DNA of 64,000 bases from Fructobacillus cardui (GTDB lineage: Bacteria > Bacillota > Bacilli > Lactobacillales > Lactobacillaceae), in the NCBI RefSeq assembly GCF_023218935.1, contig NZ_JAJIAL010000003.1; one strand, given 5' to 3'. The notes beneath the pieces were generated by a model. It made no database searches, was not told where the DNA came from, and saw only the letters and a program-made list of their open reading frames with translations. Positions 1 to 8,906 of this stretch are shown here, in pieces. Position 1 is the stretch's first letter. Every line of letters starts with the position of its first letter. A program made the translations under genes and the position numbers.

Positions 1-2
1 AT

Positions 3-737
3 CAGAGTCTAACGTTAATGGCTGGACCTTGTTCAGTTGAATCGAAGGAACACGTCCTTTTAATGGCTGAGGCGGCTAAGAAGGCTGGGGCAACTGTTTT
101 GCGTGGTGGCGCTTTTAAGCCACGGACGTCACCATACTCTTTCCAGGGGCTTGGCGAAGAGGGGCTGAAATACCTTCGCGAAGCAGCGGATGCTTTCGAT
201 TTGGACGTGGTCACTGAAGTAATGGATGAAAGCCATGTTGACTTAGTGGGCCAGTATACCGATATTTTCCAAATTGGTGCACGTAATATGCAGAACTTTT
301 CACTGCTAAAGGCGGTGGGGCAGACACGGATTCCCGTGATGTTGAAACGCGGCATGTCCGCCACGATTGATGATATTTTAAACGCTGCAGAATATATTGC
401 AGCAGGTGGCAACCAGCAAATTATTTTGGTTGAGCGTGGCATCCGGACTTTTGATAATAAATACACCCGCAACACGCTCGATGTTGGCGCAGTTCCCGTC
501 TTGCGGGCGTTGTCGCCATACCCAGTCATGGTTGACCCAAGCCATGCGGCTGGCTACGAGAGCTTAGTCGGTCCTGAGGCCTTGGCCGGGGTGGCAGCGG
601 GTGCAGCTGGCTTGATTATTGAAATTCACGATCATCCAGACCAGGCCTTTTCCGATGGCCCTCAGGCATTGTTGCCAAAGCAATTAGAAGAACTGGCAAA
701 CCAGTCCCGTGCCATTCACAGTATTATTCGGGGGTAA
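3..737 (+). CDS. aroF: 3-deoxy-7-phosphoheptulonate synthase, 3' part
   Basis: First enzyme of the shikimate pathway, condensing phosphoenolpyruvate with erythrose 4-phosphate. The frame is open to the window edge, so the N-terminus is missing; the methionine at 18 lies inside the conserved MAGPCSVES block and is not the start. Other family motifs are LRGGAFKPRTSPYSFQG, IFQIGARNMQNF (substrate and metal binding), the KRG loop and MVDPSHAAG near the C-terminus. This is the AroF/KdsA-like type found in Firmicutes. aroB follows after 4 bases, so the two shikimate genes share a transcript. Confidence 0.93.
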   Translation, partial: QSLTLMAGPCSVESKEHVLLMAEAAKKAGATVLRGGAFKPRTSPYSFQGLGEEGLKYLREAADAFDLDVVTEVMDESHVDLVGQYTDIFQIGARNMQNFSLLKAVGQTRIPVMLKRGMSATIDDILNAAEYIAAGGNQQIILVERGIRTFDNKYTRNTLDVGAVPVLRALSPYPVMVDPSHAAGYESLVGPEALAGVAAGAAGLIIEIHDHPDQAFSDGPQALLPKQLEELANQSRAIHSIIRG

Positions 738-741
738 ATCC

Positions 742-1815
742 ATGAGTATGATTCCGGTGAAAATGCCAAATCAGTCTTACGATGTCGTGATTGAAGATGG
801 CTTGCTAAAGACACTTGGCGACCGTGTCCGTCAAGTCTGGTCACCGCGCAAAGTTGCCATTATCACGGACGACAATGTTGGTCCCCTGTACCTCGACCAA
901 GTTACACATTCATTGACGGAAGCCAGCTTTACGGTGGTTACTGCCGTGGTTCCTCATGGGGAACATTCAAAGTCATTGGCCCAGTTAGAAAAATTGGCCC
1001 AACAGTTGGCAGCAGCGTCCTTTAATCGGACCGATAGTCTGTTAGCCCTCGGCGGAGGCGTAGTTGGCGATTTGACCGGTCTGTTGGCCTCGGTTTATAT
1101 GCGGGGCATTGATTTTATTCAGGTCCCGACCTCCTTGCTCGCCCAGGTAGATAGTTCGGTGGGTGGTAAGACGGCAGTCGACGTGGCTCAAGTGAAAAAT
1201 TTACTGGGAACTTTTTACCAGCCAGACTTGGTTCTGATTGATCCGCAAACGCTAAAAACGTTACCACAGCGAGACTTGGTCGAGGGTTATGGTGAGATAG
1301 TCAAGGCTGGAGCCTTAGTTGGGGGCGACTTTTGGTCCCTGATTTTACAAATTAATTCGCCGGCAACCATTTTGCAAGAAGCGGCCAAGTTGATTCATTT
1401 TGCGCTTAACTTTAAGGTTGAAGTGACTAGCCAGGATGAACGTGAGGGCGGCCAACGGCAACTATTGAATTTTGGTCATACAATCGGTCATGGGGTTGAG
1501 TCACTGGCAAACGGTGACCTTCGCCATGGGGAGGCGGTTAGCTTAGGGCTGATTGCGATTAGCACAATCTTTGCTGATCAAGACGAAACCCATGAGGTAT
1601 TGGATAAGCTACGAAACCGCTTAGAAGCTGTCGACTTACCCGTGACATCGTCCCTATTAACTGATGATGGTTTAATGGACAAAATTAAAAATGACAAGAA
1701 AAACCGTCATGGTTATTTGAATGTCGTTTACCTAACCGCTATCGGCCAACCCAAAATCGAAAAAATCAGCTTAGCTGATTTGGCAGCTAAGATTAATCAC
1801 GCAGACTTTTCATAA
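742..1815 (+). CDS. aroB: 3-dehydroquinate synthase
   Basis: NAD-dependent, metal-dependent cyclisation of DAHP to 3-dehydroquinate, second step of the shikimate pathway. The 357-residue protein has the glycine-rich motif GGGVVGDLTG, then QVPTSLLAQVDSSVGGK, the zinc-ligand region with EGYGEIVKAG, and FGHTIGHGVES with catalytic histidines. ATG 742 is chosen because GGGGG ends 8 bases upstream; an upstream in-frame start at 709 would overlap the previous gene and has no better ribosome site. A bidirectional terminator follows. Length and motifs look normal. Confidence 0.95.
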   Translation: MSMIPVKMPNQSYDVVIEDGLLKTLGDRVRQVWSPRKVAIITDDNVGPLYLDQVTHSLTEASFTVVTAVVPHGEHSKSLAQLEKLAQQLAAASFNRTDSLLALGGGVVGDLTGLLASVYMRGIDFIQVPTSLLAQVDSSVGGKTAVDVAQVKNLLGTFYQPDLVLIDPQTLKTLPQRDLVEGYGEIVKAGALVGGDFWSLILQINSPATILQEAAKLIHFALNFKVEVTSQDEREGGQRQLLNFGHTIGHGVESLANGDLRHGEAVSLGLIAISTIFADQDETHEVLDKLRNRLEAVDLPVTSSLLTDDGLMDKIKNDKKNRHGYLNVVYLTAIGQPKIEKISLADLAAKINHADFS

Positions 1816-1830
1816 CAATTGATGAAATTA

Positions 1831-1872
1831 AAAAGAAGTTAGTCGAAAAGTATTTTTCGGCTAACTTCTTTT
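1831..1872. terminator. Bidirectional terminator between aroB and idi
   Basis: A 12-bp perfect stem (arms 1831-1842 and 1861-1872), extended by TCGAAAA/TTTTTCGG, has A-runs on one side and T-runs on the other. It lies between two convergent genes and can serve both strands. Confidence 0.85.
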
Positions 1873-1906
1873 GTGTGTTGATTGCAAATAAGAAAGACTG
1901 GCTTCG

Positions 1907-2947
1907 TTAAAGCTGGTCAAAAAAATTTTGAAGGTCTGCGCGATACAGCCTTGGAACTTGGCTAAGGTCGGCAACGGTCTTAGCGCCCAAAAGGGTCATT
2001 AATTCAGGCAGAGCCTGTTGCCAGTTTTCGATTTCTTGTTGCAGGGCTGAGGGGCTCTGTGTCATTAAGATTTGCAGGAAGTGACCAGCGGACGAGGCTG
2101 TTTTCGCTCCCAAAATCAGGGCAGTCACAACATCGTTGATGGATTGAATCCCGCCTGTGGCAATTAACGGTGAATCAATAGCTGCCTTTTGTCCTGCTAA
2201 GAGCGATTCAACCGTGCTGAGCCCAAAGGGGTTCAAGTCCAAGGGGTTCTCATTTTGACGGTCACGGCGTTGCTCAATCTGAGCAAAACTCGTTCCATTA
2301 CCACCACCAACGTTAATGGCCGCCGGTTTGAGGGCCGAAAGTTGCTTCAGCAAATCGGGACCCATGCCAAAGCCAACTTCCTTGATGATGACCGGCACGG
2401 GGGATTTAGCAATGACGGTAGCTAAGTTATCAAGCCAGTAAAAGCGCCGATCGCCTTCCGCCATGGCCAGTTCTTGTCCTAAATTGACATGGAGTTCGAT
2501 GGCATTGGCATCAATCATGTCGATGGCCGCCTGGACATTTTGGATGGGGTGGTCGGCGCCAAGATTGGCGATTAAAAAGCCTTCAAGGTAATTTTGCCGC
2601 ACAACACGGTAGGATTCTACCTGACTGCTATCTTTTAAGGCAACGGACTGTGAACCAACAGCCATCGCTAACCCCGTCTTTTGGGCAACGGTGGCCAAAT
2701 CAGCGTTGACCTTGGTACTAGCAACGGAACCGCCAGTCATGGCTTCAATGTAAAAGGGCCAGGCAAAGTCTGCACCAAGGATGTGGGCGGTCGTTTGAAC
2801 GTCAGCAACCACCATGTCTTTCAGTGGTCCTGGGACCCAACGGACAGCATCAAAGCCCGGTCCAATTACTGGGTTTTCCTGGTCACGCCAAAACTTGGTC
2901 GCCAGCGAAAGGTGTTCGTTTTTACGGTTTGAATGAGTAGTGGCCAT
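1907..2947 (-). CDS. idi: Isopentenyl-diphosphate delta-isomerase, type 2 (FMN)
   Basis: Interconverts isopentenyl and dimethylallyl diphosphate at the end of the mevalonate route, using reduced FMN. The protein has 346 residues, normal for the type 2 family, with an FMN-binding TIM barrel. Visible motifs are FYIEAMTGGS, MAVGSQSVAL, HVNLGQE, VIIKEVGFG, NVGGGNGTSF and the phosphate-binding ATGGI segment. It is the last gene of the minus-strand mevalonate operon, starting 1 base after the mvaK2 stop codon with only a weak purine-rich stretch upstream, so translation is probably coupled. Confidence 0.95.
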   Translation of the reverse strand: MATTHSNRKNEHLSLATKFWRDQENPVIGPGFDAVRWVPGPLKDMVVADVQTTAHILGADFAWPFYIEAMTGGSVASTKVNADLATVAQKTGLAMAVGSQSVALKDSSQVESYRVVRQNYLEGFLIANLGADHPIQNVQAAIDMIDANAIELHVNLGQELAMAEGDRRFYWLDNLATVIAKSPVPVIIKEVGFGMGPDLLKQLSALKPAAINVGGGNGTSFAQIEQRRDRQNENPLDLNPFGLSTVESLLAGQKAAIDSPLIATGGIQSINDVVTALILGAKTASSAGHFLQILMTQSPSALQQEIENWQQALPELMTLLGAKTVADLSQVPRLYRADLQNFFDQL

Positions 2948-2948
2948 C

Positions 2949-4031
2949 TTAAAATTCTTTCACAGTAACACGGGTATCTTGCCAGAGACCTGGTAAGAGG
3001 AGGTGGAGGGCGGTTCCTTGACTAGCTTGATGAAAACCATGACCTTGGGTTTGGTTCTCAAAGACGACAAAGCCGTTGTCACCATAGCCTGCGCCAGAAA
3101 CCTTACCGGCTAGTCCTCTTTGCCCTAAGAGCGTTAAAAATTGACTGAGGGCAGGGGTCAGGTAGCCAGTTGGTAAGACTCTTTTCAAGAGGTCCTGATT
3201 GCTCTTGAGTCCTCGCATCAAGCCATGGTAATCATGATTTTCAATCGCTAAGGCCACCTTCGTCACAGCTTCTTTTGATTGACGGGCAAAATCAGTTTGC
3301 CAGAAGCCCTTGGCGAGCGCCTTTTTTGTTGAGGCAGGTTGGAAGGTGGCGACGATACCAATTTGCCAATTTTTTGGCCAAGGAAGGGATTTGATGGCGA
3401 GGTTCGACCAGTTGAGCTTTGAAAAATCAGTTAGGGTGAGCGTTTTGGAATCTACTTGGTTTAGCCAGTCGGGTGCTTGATAAAAAATCACACCGGTAAA
3501 AGTAGCCGAGGCTAAATCACCAAGGGAACCAGAACCCTGAATAAAGTAGTGGGCGAAGGCCGCTTGGCGGAAAATAGCTGGCAGGTGGTCTTTTTGATCA
3601 AAGTATGTGACCAAACCCTTGATGATGGCAACCGAAACGGCAGCGGATGATCCTAAGCCGAGCTTATTGTGGTCAACCGCCATTTGCGAGGAAATCGTCA
3701 ACGATAAGCCGGGTTGTTGCGCTAGATTAAGGTCTAGGTGTTCTTGGTAGAAGAGTACCAAAGCCGCCTTGACAAAGGACCAGGGCCCTAAGAAGGAGTC
3801 GCTTGTTTCTTGGTTTAACTCGGCCAAGGCCGACCAGGTTAAAACAAGTGGTTCTGGCATGGCGTCTGATTTAACGACCAAAGATCCTGGCATGAGGCGG
3901 TCGGTTGCTGCAACACGAATGGTCAAACCACGGTCAACAGCAGCCAAAAGAGCCGGTTGCCCGGGTTTTGTGACAGCATATTCGCCGGCTAAAAAGAGTT
4001 TGCCGGGGACTTTGACGGTGGTTGTTTTCAT
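2949..4031 (-). CDS. mvaK2: Phosphomevalonate kinase
   Basis: GHMP-family kinase phosphorylating mevalonate 5-phosphate to the diphosphate. The 360-residue protein begins with KVPGKLFLAGEYAV, the family's N-terminal substrate motif, carries the ATP-binding motif GLGSSAAVSVA around residue 130 and ends with the third GHMP motif KVSGAGYGDNG. It starts 12 bases after the mvaD stop behind a good AAGGA ribosome site. The order mvaK1-mvaD-mvaK2-idi is common in Lactobacillales. Confidence 0.95.
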   Translation of the reverse strand: MKTTTVKVPGKLFLAGEYAVTKPGQPALLAAVDRGLTIRVAATDRLMPGSLVVKSDAMPEPLVLTWSALAELNQETSDSFLGPWSFVKAALVLFYQEHLDLNLAQQPGLSLTISSQMAVDHNKLGLGSSAAVSVAIIKGLVTYFDQKDHLPAIFRQAAFAHYFIQGSGSLGDLASATFTGVIFYQAPDWLNQVDSKTLTLTDFSKLNWSNLAIKSLPWPKNWQIGIVATFQPASTKKALAKGFWQTDFARQSKEAVTKVALAIENHDYHGLMRGLKSNQDLLKRVLPTGYLTPALSQFLTLLGQRGLAGKVSGAGYGDNGFVVFENQTQGHGFHQASQGTALHLLLPGLWQDTRVTVKEF

Positions 4032-4043
4032 TGCAGATGTCCT

Positions 4044-5003
4044 TTAGTCTTCAAAGCTAATACCGGGACCTGGTGTTGCGATTTGGAGGCGCAACTTGCG
4101 GAACTTTTCTTGAAGCTTATCTTTGATGGTTTCAGCCTGGTCTTGGCTAGTAATAATCTTAACGTTTGGACCGGCATCAATCGTGGCGTAGGCCAGGAAG
4201 CCTTCAGCACGGAGTTCCTTAACAAAGGCTAAAACATCGAGAGTCATTTGGTTAAAGTAAGTAAAGCGCCGGTCAGTAGCCGTAATGTTTAATTCATGCA
4301 TGGCCAAGGCGTTTTCTTCGGCTAGTTCGCCAATTTTTTGCAGGTCTTGGTTGGCGATGGCTTCTTGCATAGTCGTAAATTGGGCATGTGATTTTTCAAC
4401 CCATTCTGAGTACTTGGGTGAAGTCATCGCCCGCATCATCCCATCAGAAGACGAAACTTTTTTAACGGTTCCAGTGATTTCGCAAACCACGAGGGCCATT
4501 GGCAAATTAGTGGCTGGCAATGCTTCGGCAAAAGAGGATTGATTATCGGTTCCTTCGTGCCAAACGGCAAAACCAGGGAAAAATGACCGAGTTGCTGATC
4601 CAGAACCCCGGCGTGCTAGGCGAGATAGATCCGTTAAGGACAAATCCCAGTTTTGATGACGGGCAACGGCGGCCGTCAAGGCAGCAAAGGATGAAGCCGA
4701 AGAGGCGAGACCCGCAGCGGTCGGAACCGTATTTTTGGAAACAACTGTGAGGGGACCAAAGTCTTCAATTTCTTCACGTAAAAAATCGAGGAAATTATGG
4801 ATTCGCGTTGGGTCCTGCATCATGTTGTTAATCAACAGGGTATCTTCCTTACCTGCCGTTACCATGGTCTCGGTATAAAATTCATTTAGCGTCAGAGACA
4901 ATGACGAAGTGGTTGGGAGGTTGAGTGTCTTATCTTTTTTACCCCAGTATTTGATGAAGGCAATATTAGTATGCGCTTTGGCAGTTGTTGTTTTATCAGT
5001 CAC
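4044..5003 (-). CDS. mvaD: Diphosphomevalonate decarboxylase
   Basis: ATP-dependent decarboxylation of mevalonate 5-diphosphate to isopentenyl diphosphate. The 319-residue GHMP-fold protein has AHTNIAFIKYWGK near the start, the phosphate loop TAAGLASSASSFAAL around residue 100, RRGSGSATRSFF and a C-terminal TIDAGPNVK segment with the catalytic-region aspartate. The start is GTG at 5003, with GAGGAAA 7 bases upstream. It is separated from mvaK1 by 119 bases that contain a long stem-loop. Confidence 0.95.
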   Translation of the reverse strand: MTDKTTTAKAHTNIAFIKYWGKKDKTLNLPTTSSLSLTLNEFYTETMVTAGKEDTLLINNMMQDPTRIHNFLDFLREEIEDFGPLTVVSKNTVPTAAGLASSASSFAALTAAVARHQNWDLSLTDLSRLARRGSGSATRSFFPGFAVWHEGTDNQSSFAEALPATNLPMALVVCEITGTVKKVSSSDGMMRAMTSPKYSEWVEKSHAQFTTMQEAIANQDLQKIGELAEENALAMHELNITATDRRFTYFNQMTLDVLAFVKELRAEGFLAYATIDAGPNVKIITSQDQAETIKDKLQEKFRKLRLQIATPGPGISFED

Positions 5004-5059
5004 AGTGCTTTCCTCGGTGAAAGTATTTTAAATTTTTGGGTGATTAATCAGTTTGAGGA

Positions 5060-5105
5060 CCACCTGCAGTATTTTGTTTTTAAAAAACAAAGTTGGGCCA
5101 GGTGG
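5060..5105 (-). other. Stem-loop between mvaK1 and mvaD
   Basis: Arms CCACCTG (5060-5066) and CAGGTGG (5099-5105) enclose a second complementary segment (TTTGTTTTT against AAAAACAAA). No U-run follows on the transcribed minus strand, so it is not a standard terminator. A role in mRNA processing or stability is inference. Confidence 0.5.
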
Positions 5106-5122
5106 AAAATCTAAGCTGATTT

Positions 5123-6064
5123 TTAATGTGCTGCTGAGAGCGGCTGAATCCAAGTTTCCTTGGCCCCGGACTGTTTGAGGGCGGCAGCAATTTTTTGCGC
5201 CTGGTCGTTATTTTCTGCCAGGGCAAACATCGCACCGCCAATGCCAGACCCGGTTAACTTGGCGCCCAGTGCGTCTGCTTGTAAAGCGGCATTAACAAGG
5301 GTGTCTAGCTTTGGGTGCGAAACTTGAAGGATTTGCAGATCCTTGTGGGCATCAGTAAAGAGCTGGCCCAGCGTTTTGGGATCGTTATTGGCTAGGGCTT
5401 CCTTCACTAAGAAGGCTAGCTGGCCGAGGTGGTTAATGGCCCCCCAAGTTGGTTCATAATTTTTCTTGAGCTGGTCCTTGACAATGTTAACGGCTCGAAC
5501 GGTTTGACCGCGAACACCGGTATCCGCCAGGACGAGGGTCGCTTCCAAATTAGTTTGGAAGGTATCGATTTGTTGCTGGTGGAACCAGACGGGTTCAACG
5601 GCCGAGACCGTGGCAGCATCGATGCCAGAAGGTGAACCGTGGGAAATACTTTCAGCCAAATTCGTATAAAAATTCAGTTGGTCCTGACTTAAGTCTTGTC
5701 TGGTCCAGTCAAAGAAGGCCCGTGTGATGGCTGTTGCTAGGGCCGCTGAAGCGCCAAAGCCTCGTTCTTGGGGGATGAGCGATTGTACCTCTAGTAAGAA
5801 TGGTTGGTCAGGTTCAGCCAGGTTTTCTAGCAGGGCGATGATTAACTGGCGTAAACCTTCTAAATTAGCGCCAAGATTGACCAGGTCAAAGGCCTGTTCA
5901 CCTAAAATAATCGTTTGGCCACTAGCAATCGCTTGAACGCTTGCCGTGACTTTGAGGCTCAAAAGGGGGATGGCGACGGCCGGTTGTTGGTAAACAACGG
6001 CATGGTCGCCGATAAGAATGGCTTTGGCGTGCGAATGGCCAAAGCCAGCATGATTTTTTTCCAT
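5123..6064 (-). CDS. mvaK1: Mevalonate kinase
   Basis: First kinase of the lower mevalonate pathway, making mevalonate 5-phosphate. The 313-residue GHMP kinase has HAKAILIGDHAVVY at the N-terminus, GFGASAALATAI as the ATP-binding motif near residue 105 and KLTGSGIGGAMFAL as the third motif. ATG at 6064 is chosen because GGAG lies 9 bases upstream; a start at 6100 would lie in the promoter region. It is the first gene of the minus-strand operon and is divergent from the DinG-like gene. The AAAATCAGC 9-mer, read on this strand, overlaps its stop codon. Confidence 0.95.
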   Translation of the reverse strand: MEKNHAGFGHSHAKAILIGDHAVVYQQPAVAIPLLSLKVTASVQAIASGQTIILGEQAFDLVNLGANLEGLRQLIIALLENLAEPDQPFLLEVQSLIPQERGFGASAALATAITRAFFDWTRQDLSQDQLNFYTNLAESISHGSPSGIDAATVSAVEPVWFHQQQIDTFQTNLEATLVLADTGVRGQTVRAVNIVKDQLKKNYEPTWGAINHLGQLAFLVKEALANNDPKTLGQLFTDAHKDLQILQVSHPKLDTLVNAALQADALGAKLTGSGIGGAMFALAENNDQAQKIAAALKQSGAKETWIQPLSAAH

Positions 6065-6088
6065 ATAAAGACTCCAATTACTGCTAAT

Positions 6089-6118
6089 ATTGTACCGCAC
6101 TAGGCTAAGTAGTGTAAA
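6089..6118 (-). promoter_or_regulatory. Promoter of the mevalonate operon
   Basis: Read on the minus strand: -35 TTTACA, 18-bp spacer, -10 TACAAT, about 25 bases before the mvaK1 start codon. Confidence 0.65.
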
Positions 6119-6209
6119 ATAACTACGAGAGCAAAATGAAATTTAGGTCTAAAAATGACAGTTTTTGGCCCAAATATGTCTTGGTCTCGATGATGAGAAA
6201 GGAGTCCTG

Positions 6210-8618
6210 ATGAAAAAATCAGCCGCCTTTGTGATTGTCGATTTGGAAACCACTAACCCCTCCGTTGAAAAGGGAGGGCGAATTATTCAAATCGGGATGA
6301 CCTTTGTAAAAAATAAAAAGATTGTGGAACACTTCGATTCATTCGTGAATCCAGGGCAAACAATCGATAAAAAAATTCAACAATTAACCCATATTAGCCA
6401 AAAAGATGTGCGGGATGTGCCGTTCTTTGAAGAACTGGCCCCCTCGTTGCGCGGGTTGTTAAAGGACCAGGTTTTTGTTGCCCATAACGTGAACTTTGAT
6501 TACCCGTATTTAAATGCCGAATTTGCCCGGGTTGGTTTGCCTGAGCTGGACCTCTTGGCAATCGATACCGTTCAACTGGCCCAGATTCTTTACCCAACGG
6601 CACCAGGCTACCGCTTGTCTGATTTGACAAAGTACCTCGACTTGCCTCTGGTCCAAGCTCACCGGGCCAACGCTGATGCGGAGGCAACAGCCTATTTGAT
6701 GTTGTCGCTTTGGCACAAGGCCCAGAGCTTACCTGAAAAGACGAAGAAGGAACTTTTGAGTGTGGATTGGGGTCTGCTGCGTCAAAGCCAGGATTTCTTG
6801 GCGATGGCGATGAAAGACCGGTCCCCGGCTCCGGCATTTTTGGCCGAACGTGAAGAGACGTTAAGCCGTCAGTCCAACCGAAGCAAAGATTCAAACCAGA
6901 ACAAAAAAGGCGACGACGTGCCTTATCCGAAGACGCTTGCTGATAAGGATGCCGCTTTAGGTCCTGGTTTCTTGGTCGAAGAGGACCAGGGTCAGGTGAT
7001 GGACCAGGTGCAGCGCTTTTTGCAACAACGGAAAAGAGCGGTCTGGCAGTTAACGACACCGCCGGAAGTTAAGAAGACGTTGTCGTATTTATTGCCACTC
7101 TTTTATCAAAATCGCCAACAGGCGACATACCTGCTGGCCCATGACATTACGCTCTTGAACCATCAGGATGCTATCCTAGCGGAATTACAGGAGCGACTGC
7201 CCGGGACTAACTTATCGGTGGCGAAACTTTATGCGCCGCGCGATTACCTGGATGAGAAGAAGTTTCAAAAGGTTCTGGCGGTAGCTAGAAGCCAAGGTGG
7301 CGCCTTTTGGCAAGCGCGTGTCCTGGTTTGGTTAGCCGAAAGTCCTGATTTAGCCCTCATTGATTTGCCAAAGGGTGTGCAAAATCAGCCTGGCTTGGCA
7401 GCCGTCCGTTCTGATGAAACGGGTCCGGCCTTTATCAAAGCCTTTGACAAGGCGGCTCAGGCGGATGTGGTTCTTTTGACCTTCGCGGCCTTCTTTGCCA
7501 TTTCGGAGGATTTGGAAAAGGCAAGCAAGTATCATGATCGGCCCGTGTCCATTTTGGAAAAGCCAATTGCGCTTTTGACTGCCATTCAAGAGGGCTTCGG
7601 TCTGACGTTGCCTTTGAGCTTTTACCAAGACCAGGTAGCCCGCTTGGCTGATTTGGCAGCTAGCTTGCCGAAGAAGACACAGGGTCAGTGGAAGGTGGCA
7701 CTCCACAACTGGGAAGAGGCCAGCAATAAGATTGATGGTCAAGCTGAAGATATCGGTCTGGTGAAGACCGGCAAGGCGGTTTTGAATCGTTTGTTGGATT
7801 TAGTTGATTTGGCTGCTAAGGCTGATTTTAACCACAAATTGACGCAAGCGGATTTGACGGCTAAATTAGCTAAGCTTTCGTGGCTATCAGCGCACCAGGA
7901 ATACTTAGCCAACATCTCCTGGCACATCCAAAAGGAGCCGGCCATCCAAAATCTAATTTTTGAGGTCAAGGCTGATTTGTTGTACCAAAAGTACTTTTTG
8001 AAGCAGGTGGATAAAGTCCTAGTCGTTTCGTCTTACTTACCGGATGATTTAGCAACATTTCTAGCCCAGACTCCGGGGGCCTTGTTGCCGGAGAAAAGTG
8101 AATTCGAGGGGACAACGGATAATCAGTTGACAACGGTACTGACCACGAGCCGTAATGAAGACCAGCAGATCGAACAGCTTGTTTTGGCCAAGGTTCAGCA
8201 CTTTGTTCTGATTGTGGAGGACCACGCCGCCTTGAAGCATTGGTACTACAAGTTATCGGACCGCTATGGTGATGACTACGTTGTCTATGCACAGGACATT
8301 TCAGCGCCCCTCATTAAGGCTGCCCGCCAAAGCAGCCAGGCAGAACAGTCAATTTTGATTGTCCTACCAGAATACTTGTCGGCGATTTGGCAGCAAAGTC
8401 TACAAGTGCCGGAGGTGGCCGTCATCTCACAGGCCCACCGCTGGGTTGATGTGACAACGCTCACACCGCTATTGATTGCCCTTCAAAAACAAGAAAAGTC
8501 CGTTTTACTTGCTTCCTTTAACCAGGGACAGGTTAAAGCGCTTTCGGATCGATTGGCAACTTTTAATAGTCGGTACAAACGGGTAAAAGCGAACTTTTAT
8601 CAAAAAAAGCTTTCATAA
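6210..8618 (+). CDS. dinG: DinG-type 3'-5' exonuclease with degenerate helicase region
   Basis: An 802-residue protein. Residues 1 to about 170 form a DnaQ-like DEDDh exonuclease with all motifs: VDLETT (Exo I), VAHNVNFDYPYL (Exo II) and HRANADAEA (Exo III). The rest aligns in length and scattered words with a DinG/XPD-type helicase, but the Walker A position, before TLSYLLP at about residues 276-292, reads TTPPEVKK instead of the glycine-rich GTGTGKS. The DEAH box is not recognisable (LEKP near residue 445), and I see no C-terminal arginine-finger motif. So the nuclease probably works while helicase and ATPase activity should be lost. Staphylococcus aureus DinG is known as a helicase turned nuclease; this copy appears further eroded. 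ATG 6210 follows AAAGGAG. Confidence 0.85.
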   Translation: MKKSAAFVIVDLETTNPSVEKGGRIIQIGMTFVKNKKIVEHFDSFVNPGQTIDKKIQQLTHISQKDVRDVPFFEELAPSLRGLLKDQVFVAHNVNFDYPYLNAEFARVGLPELDLLAIDTVQLAQILYPTAPGYRLSDLTKYLDLPLVQAHRANADAEATAYLMLSLWHKAQSLPEKTKKELLSVDWGLLRQSQDFLAMAMKDRSPAPAFLAEREETLSRQSNRSKDSNQNKKGDDVPYPKTLADKDAALGPGFLVEEDQGQVMDQVQRFLQQRKRAVWQLTTPPEVKKTLSYLLPLFYQNRQQATYLLAHDITLLNHQDAILAELQERLPGTNLSVAKLYAPRDYLDEKKFQKVLAVARSQGGAFWQARVLVWLAESPDLALIDLPKGVQNQPGLAAVRSDETGPAFIKAFDKAAQADVVLLTFAAFFAISEDLEKASKYHDRPVSILEKPIALLTAIQEGFGLTLPLSFYQDQVARLADLAASLPKKTQGQWKVALHNWEEASNKIDGQAEDIGLVKTGKAVLNRLLDLVDLAAKADFNHKLTQADLTAKLAKLSWLSAHQEYLANISWHIQKEPAIQNLIFEVKADLLYQKYFLKQVDKVLVVSSYLPDDLATFLAQTPGALLPEKSEFEGTTDNQLTTVLTTSRNEDQQIEQLVLAKVQHFVLIVEDHAALKHWYYKLSDRYGDDYVVYAQDISAPLIKAARQSSQAEQSILIVLPEYLSAIWQQSLQVPEVAVISQAHRWVDVTTLTPLLIALQKQEKSVLLASFNQGQVKALSDRLATFNSRYKRVKANFYQKKLS

Positions 8619-8625
8619 AATTAAG

Positions 8626-8655
8626 AAAAGACAGCCAATATCGGCTGCCTTTTTT
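8626..8655 (+). terminator. Terminator after the DinG-type gene
   Basis: Stem AAAGACAGCC/GGCTGCCTTT with one mismatch, a 6-base loop and a T-run. Confidence 0.75.
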
Positions 8656-8686
8656 GTTAAAAAGATAATTTATTTTGTCAGGAGTG

Positions 8687-8715
8687 TTGACATGAGAAAA
8701 AATCTCATGTATATT
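8687..8715 (+). promoter_or_regulatory. Promoter of the lysine operon with palindromic spacer
   Basis: Perfect -35 TTGACA (8687-8692), 17-bp spacer and -10 TATATT (8710-8715). The spacer is filled by a perfect inverted repeat, ACATGAGA, 5 bases, TCTCATGT (8690-8710). A start point near 8722 puts the lysine riboswitch directly in the leader. Confidence 0.85.
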
Positions 8716-8733
8716 AATGGCAACTTAATAAGT

Positions 8734-8874
8734 AATAGAGGTCGCAACCAACAAGAGTACCGAACATTGTTCGCGAAAGGGGCGGTTGCCGAAGCTGATG
8801 GGGTCAGAGCCATTTCGCTGGGCCAATAGTTAAGAGCTATTGGACTGTCGCTGCAAATGCAGCGGGGAGCTATT
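8734..8874 (+). ncRNA. Lysine riboswitch (L box)
   Basis: The leader carries conserved L-box words in order: AGAGGTCGCAACC, AGAGTA, AAAGGGGCGGTTGCCGAAG, a GGGTCAGAGCC arm, GGACTGTCGCTGC and GGGGAGCTATT, closed by a P1 helix AATAG/CTATT. It lies between a strong promoter and a terminator upstream of alr-lysA-dap genes, all concerned with cell-wall amino acids and lysine. Lysine binding would be expected to favour termination; that follows from the family. Confidence 0.93.
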
Positions 8875-8906
8875 CAACTGTTTTTTTGTGACTATTTTTA
8901 GACAAT

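Noticed and set aside
6394..7059. Long minus-strand open frame opposite the DinG-like gene
   Set aside because: It lies wholly inside a well-supported gene, has low-complexity Pro/Ser/Arg composition and no ribosome site; a shadow frame.
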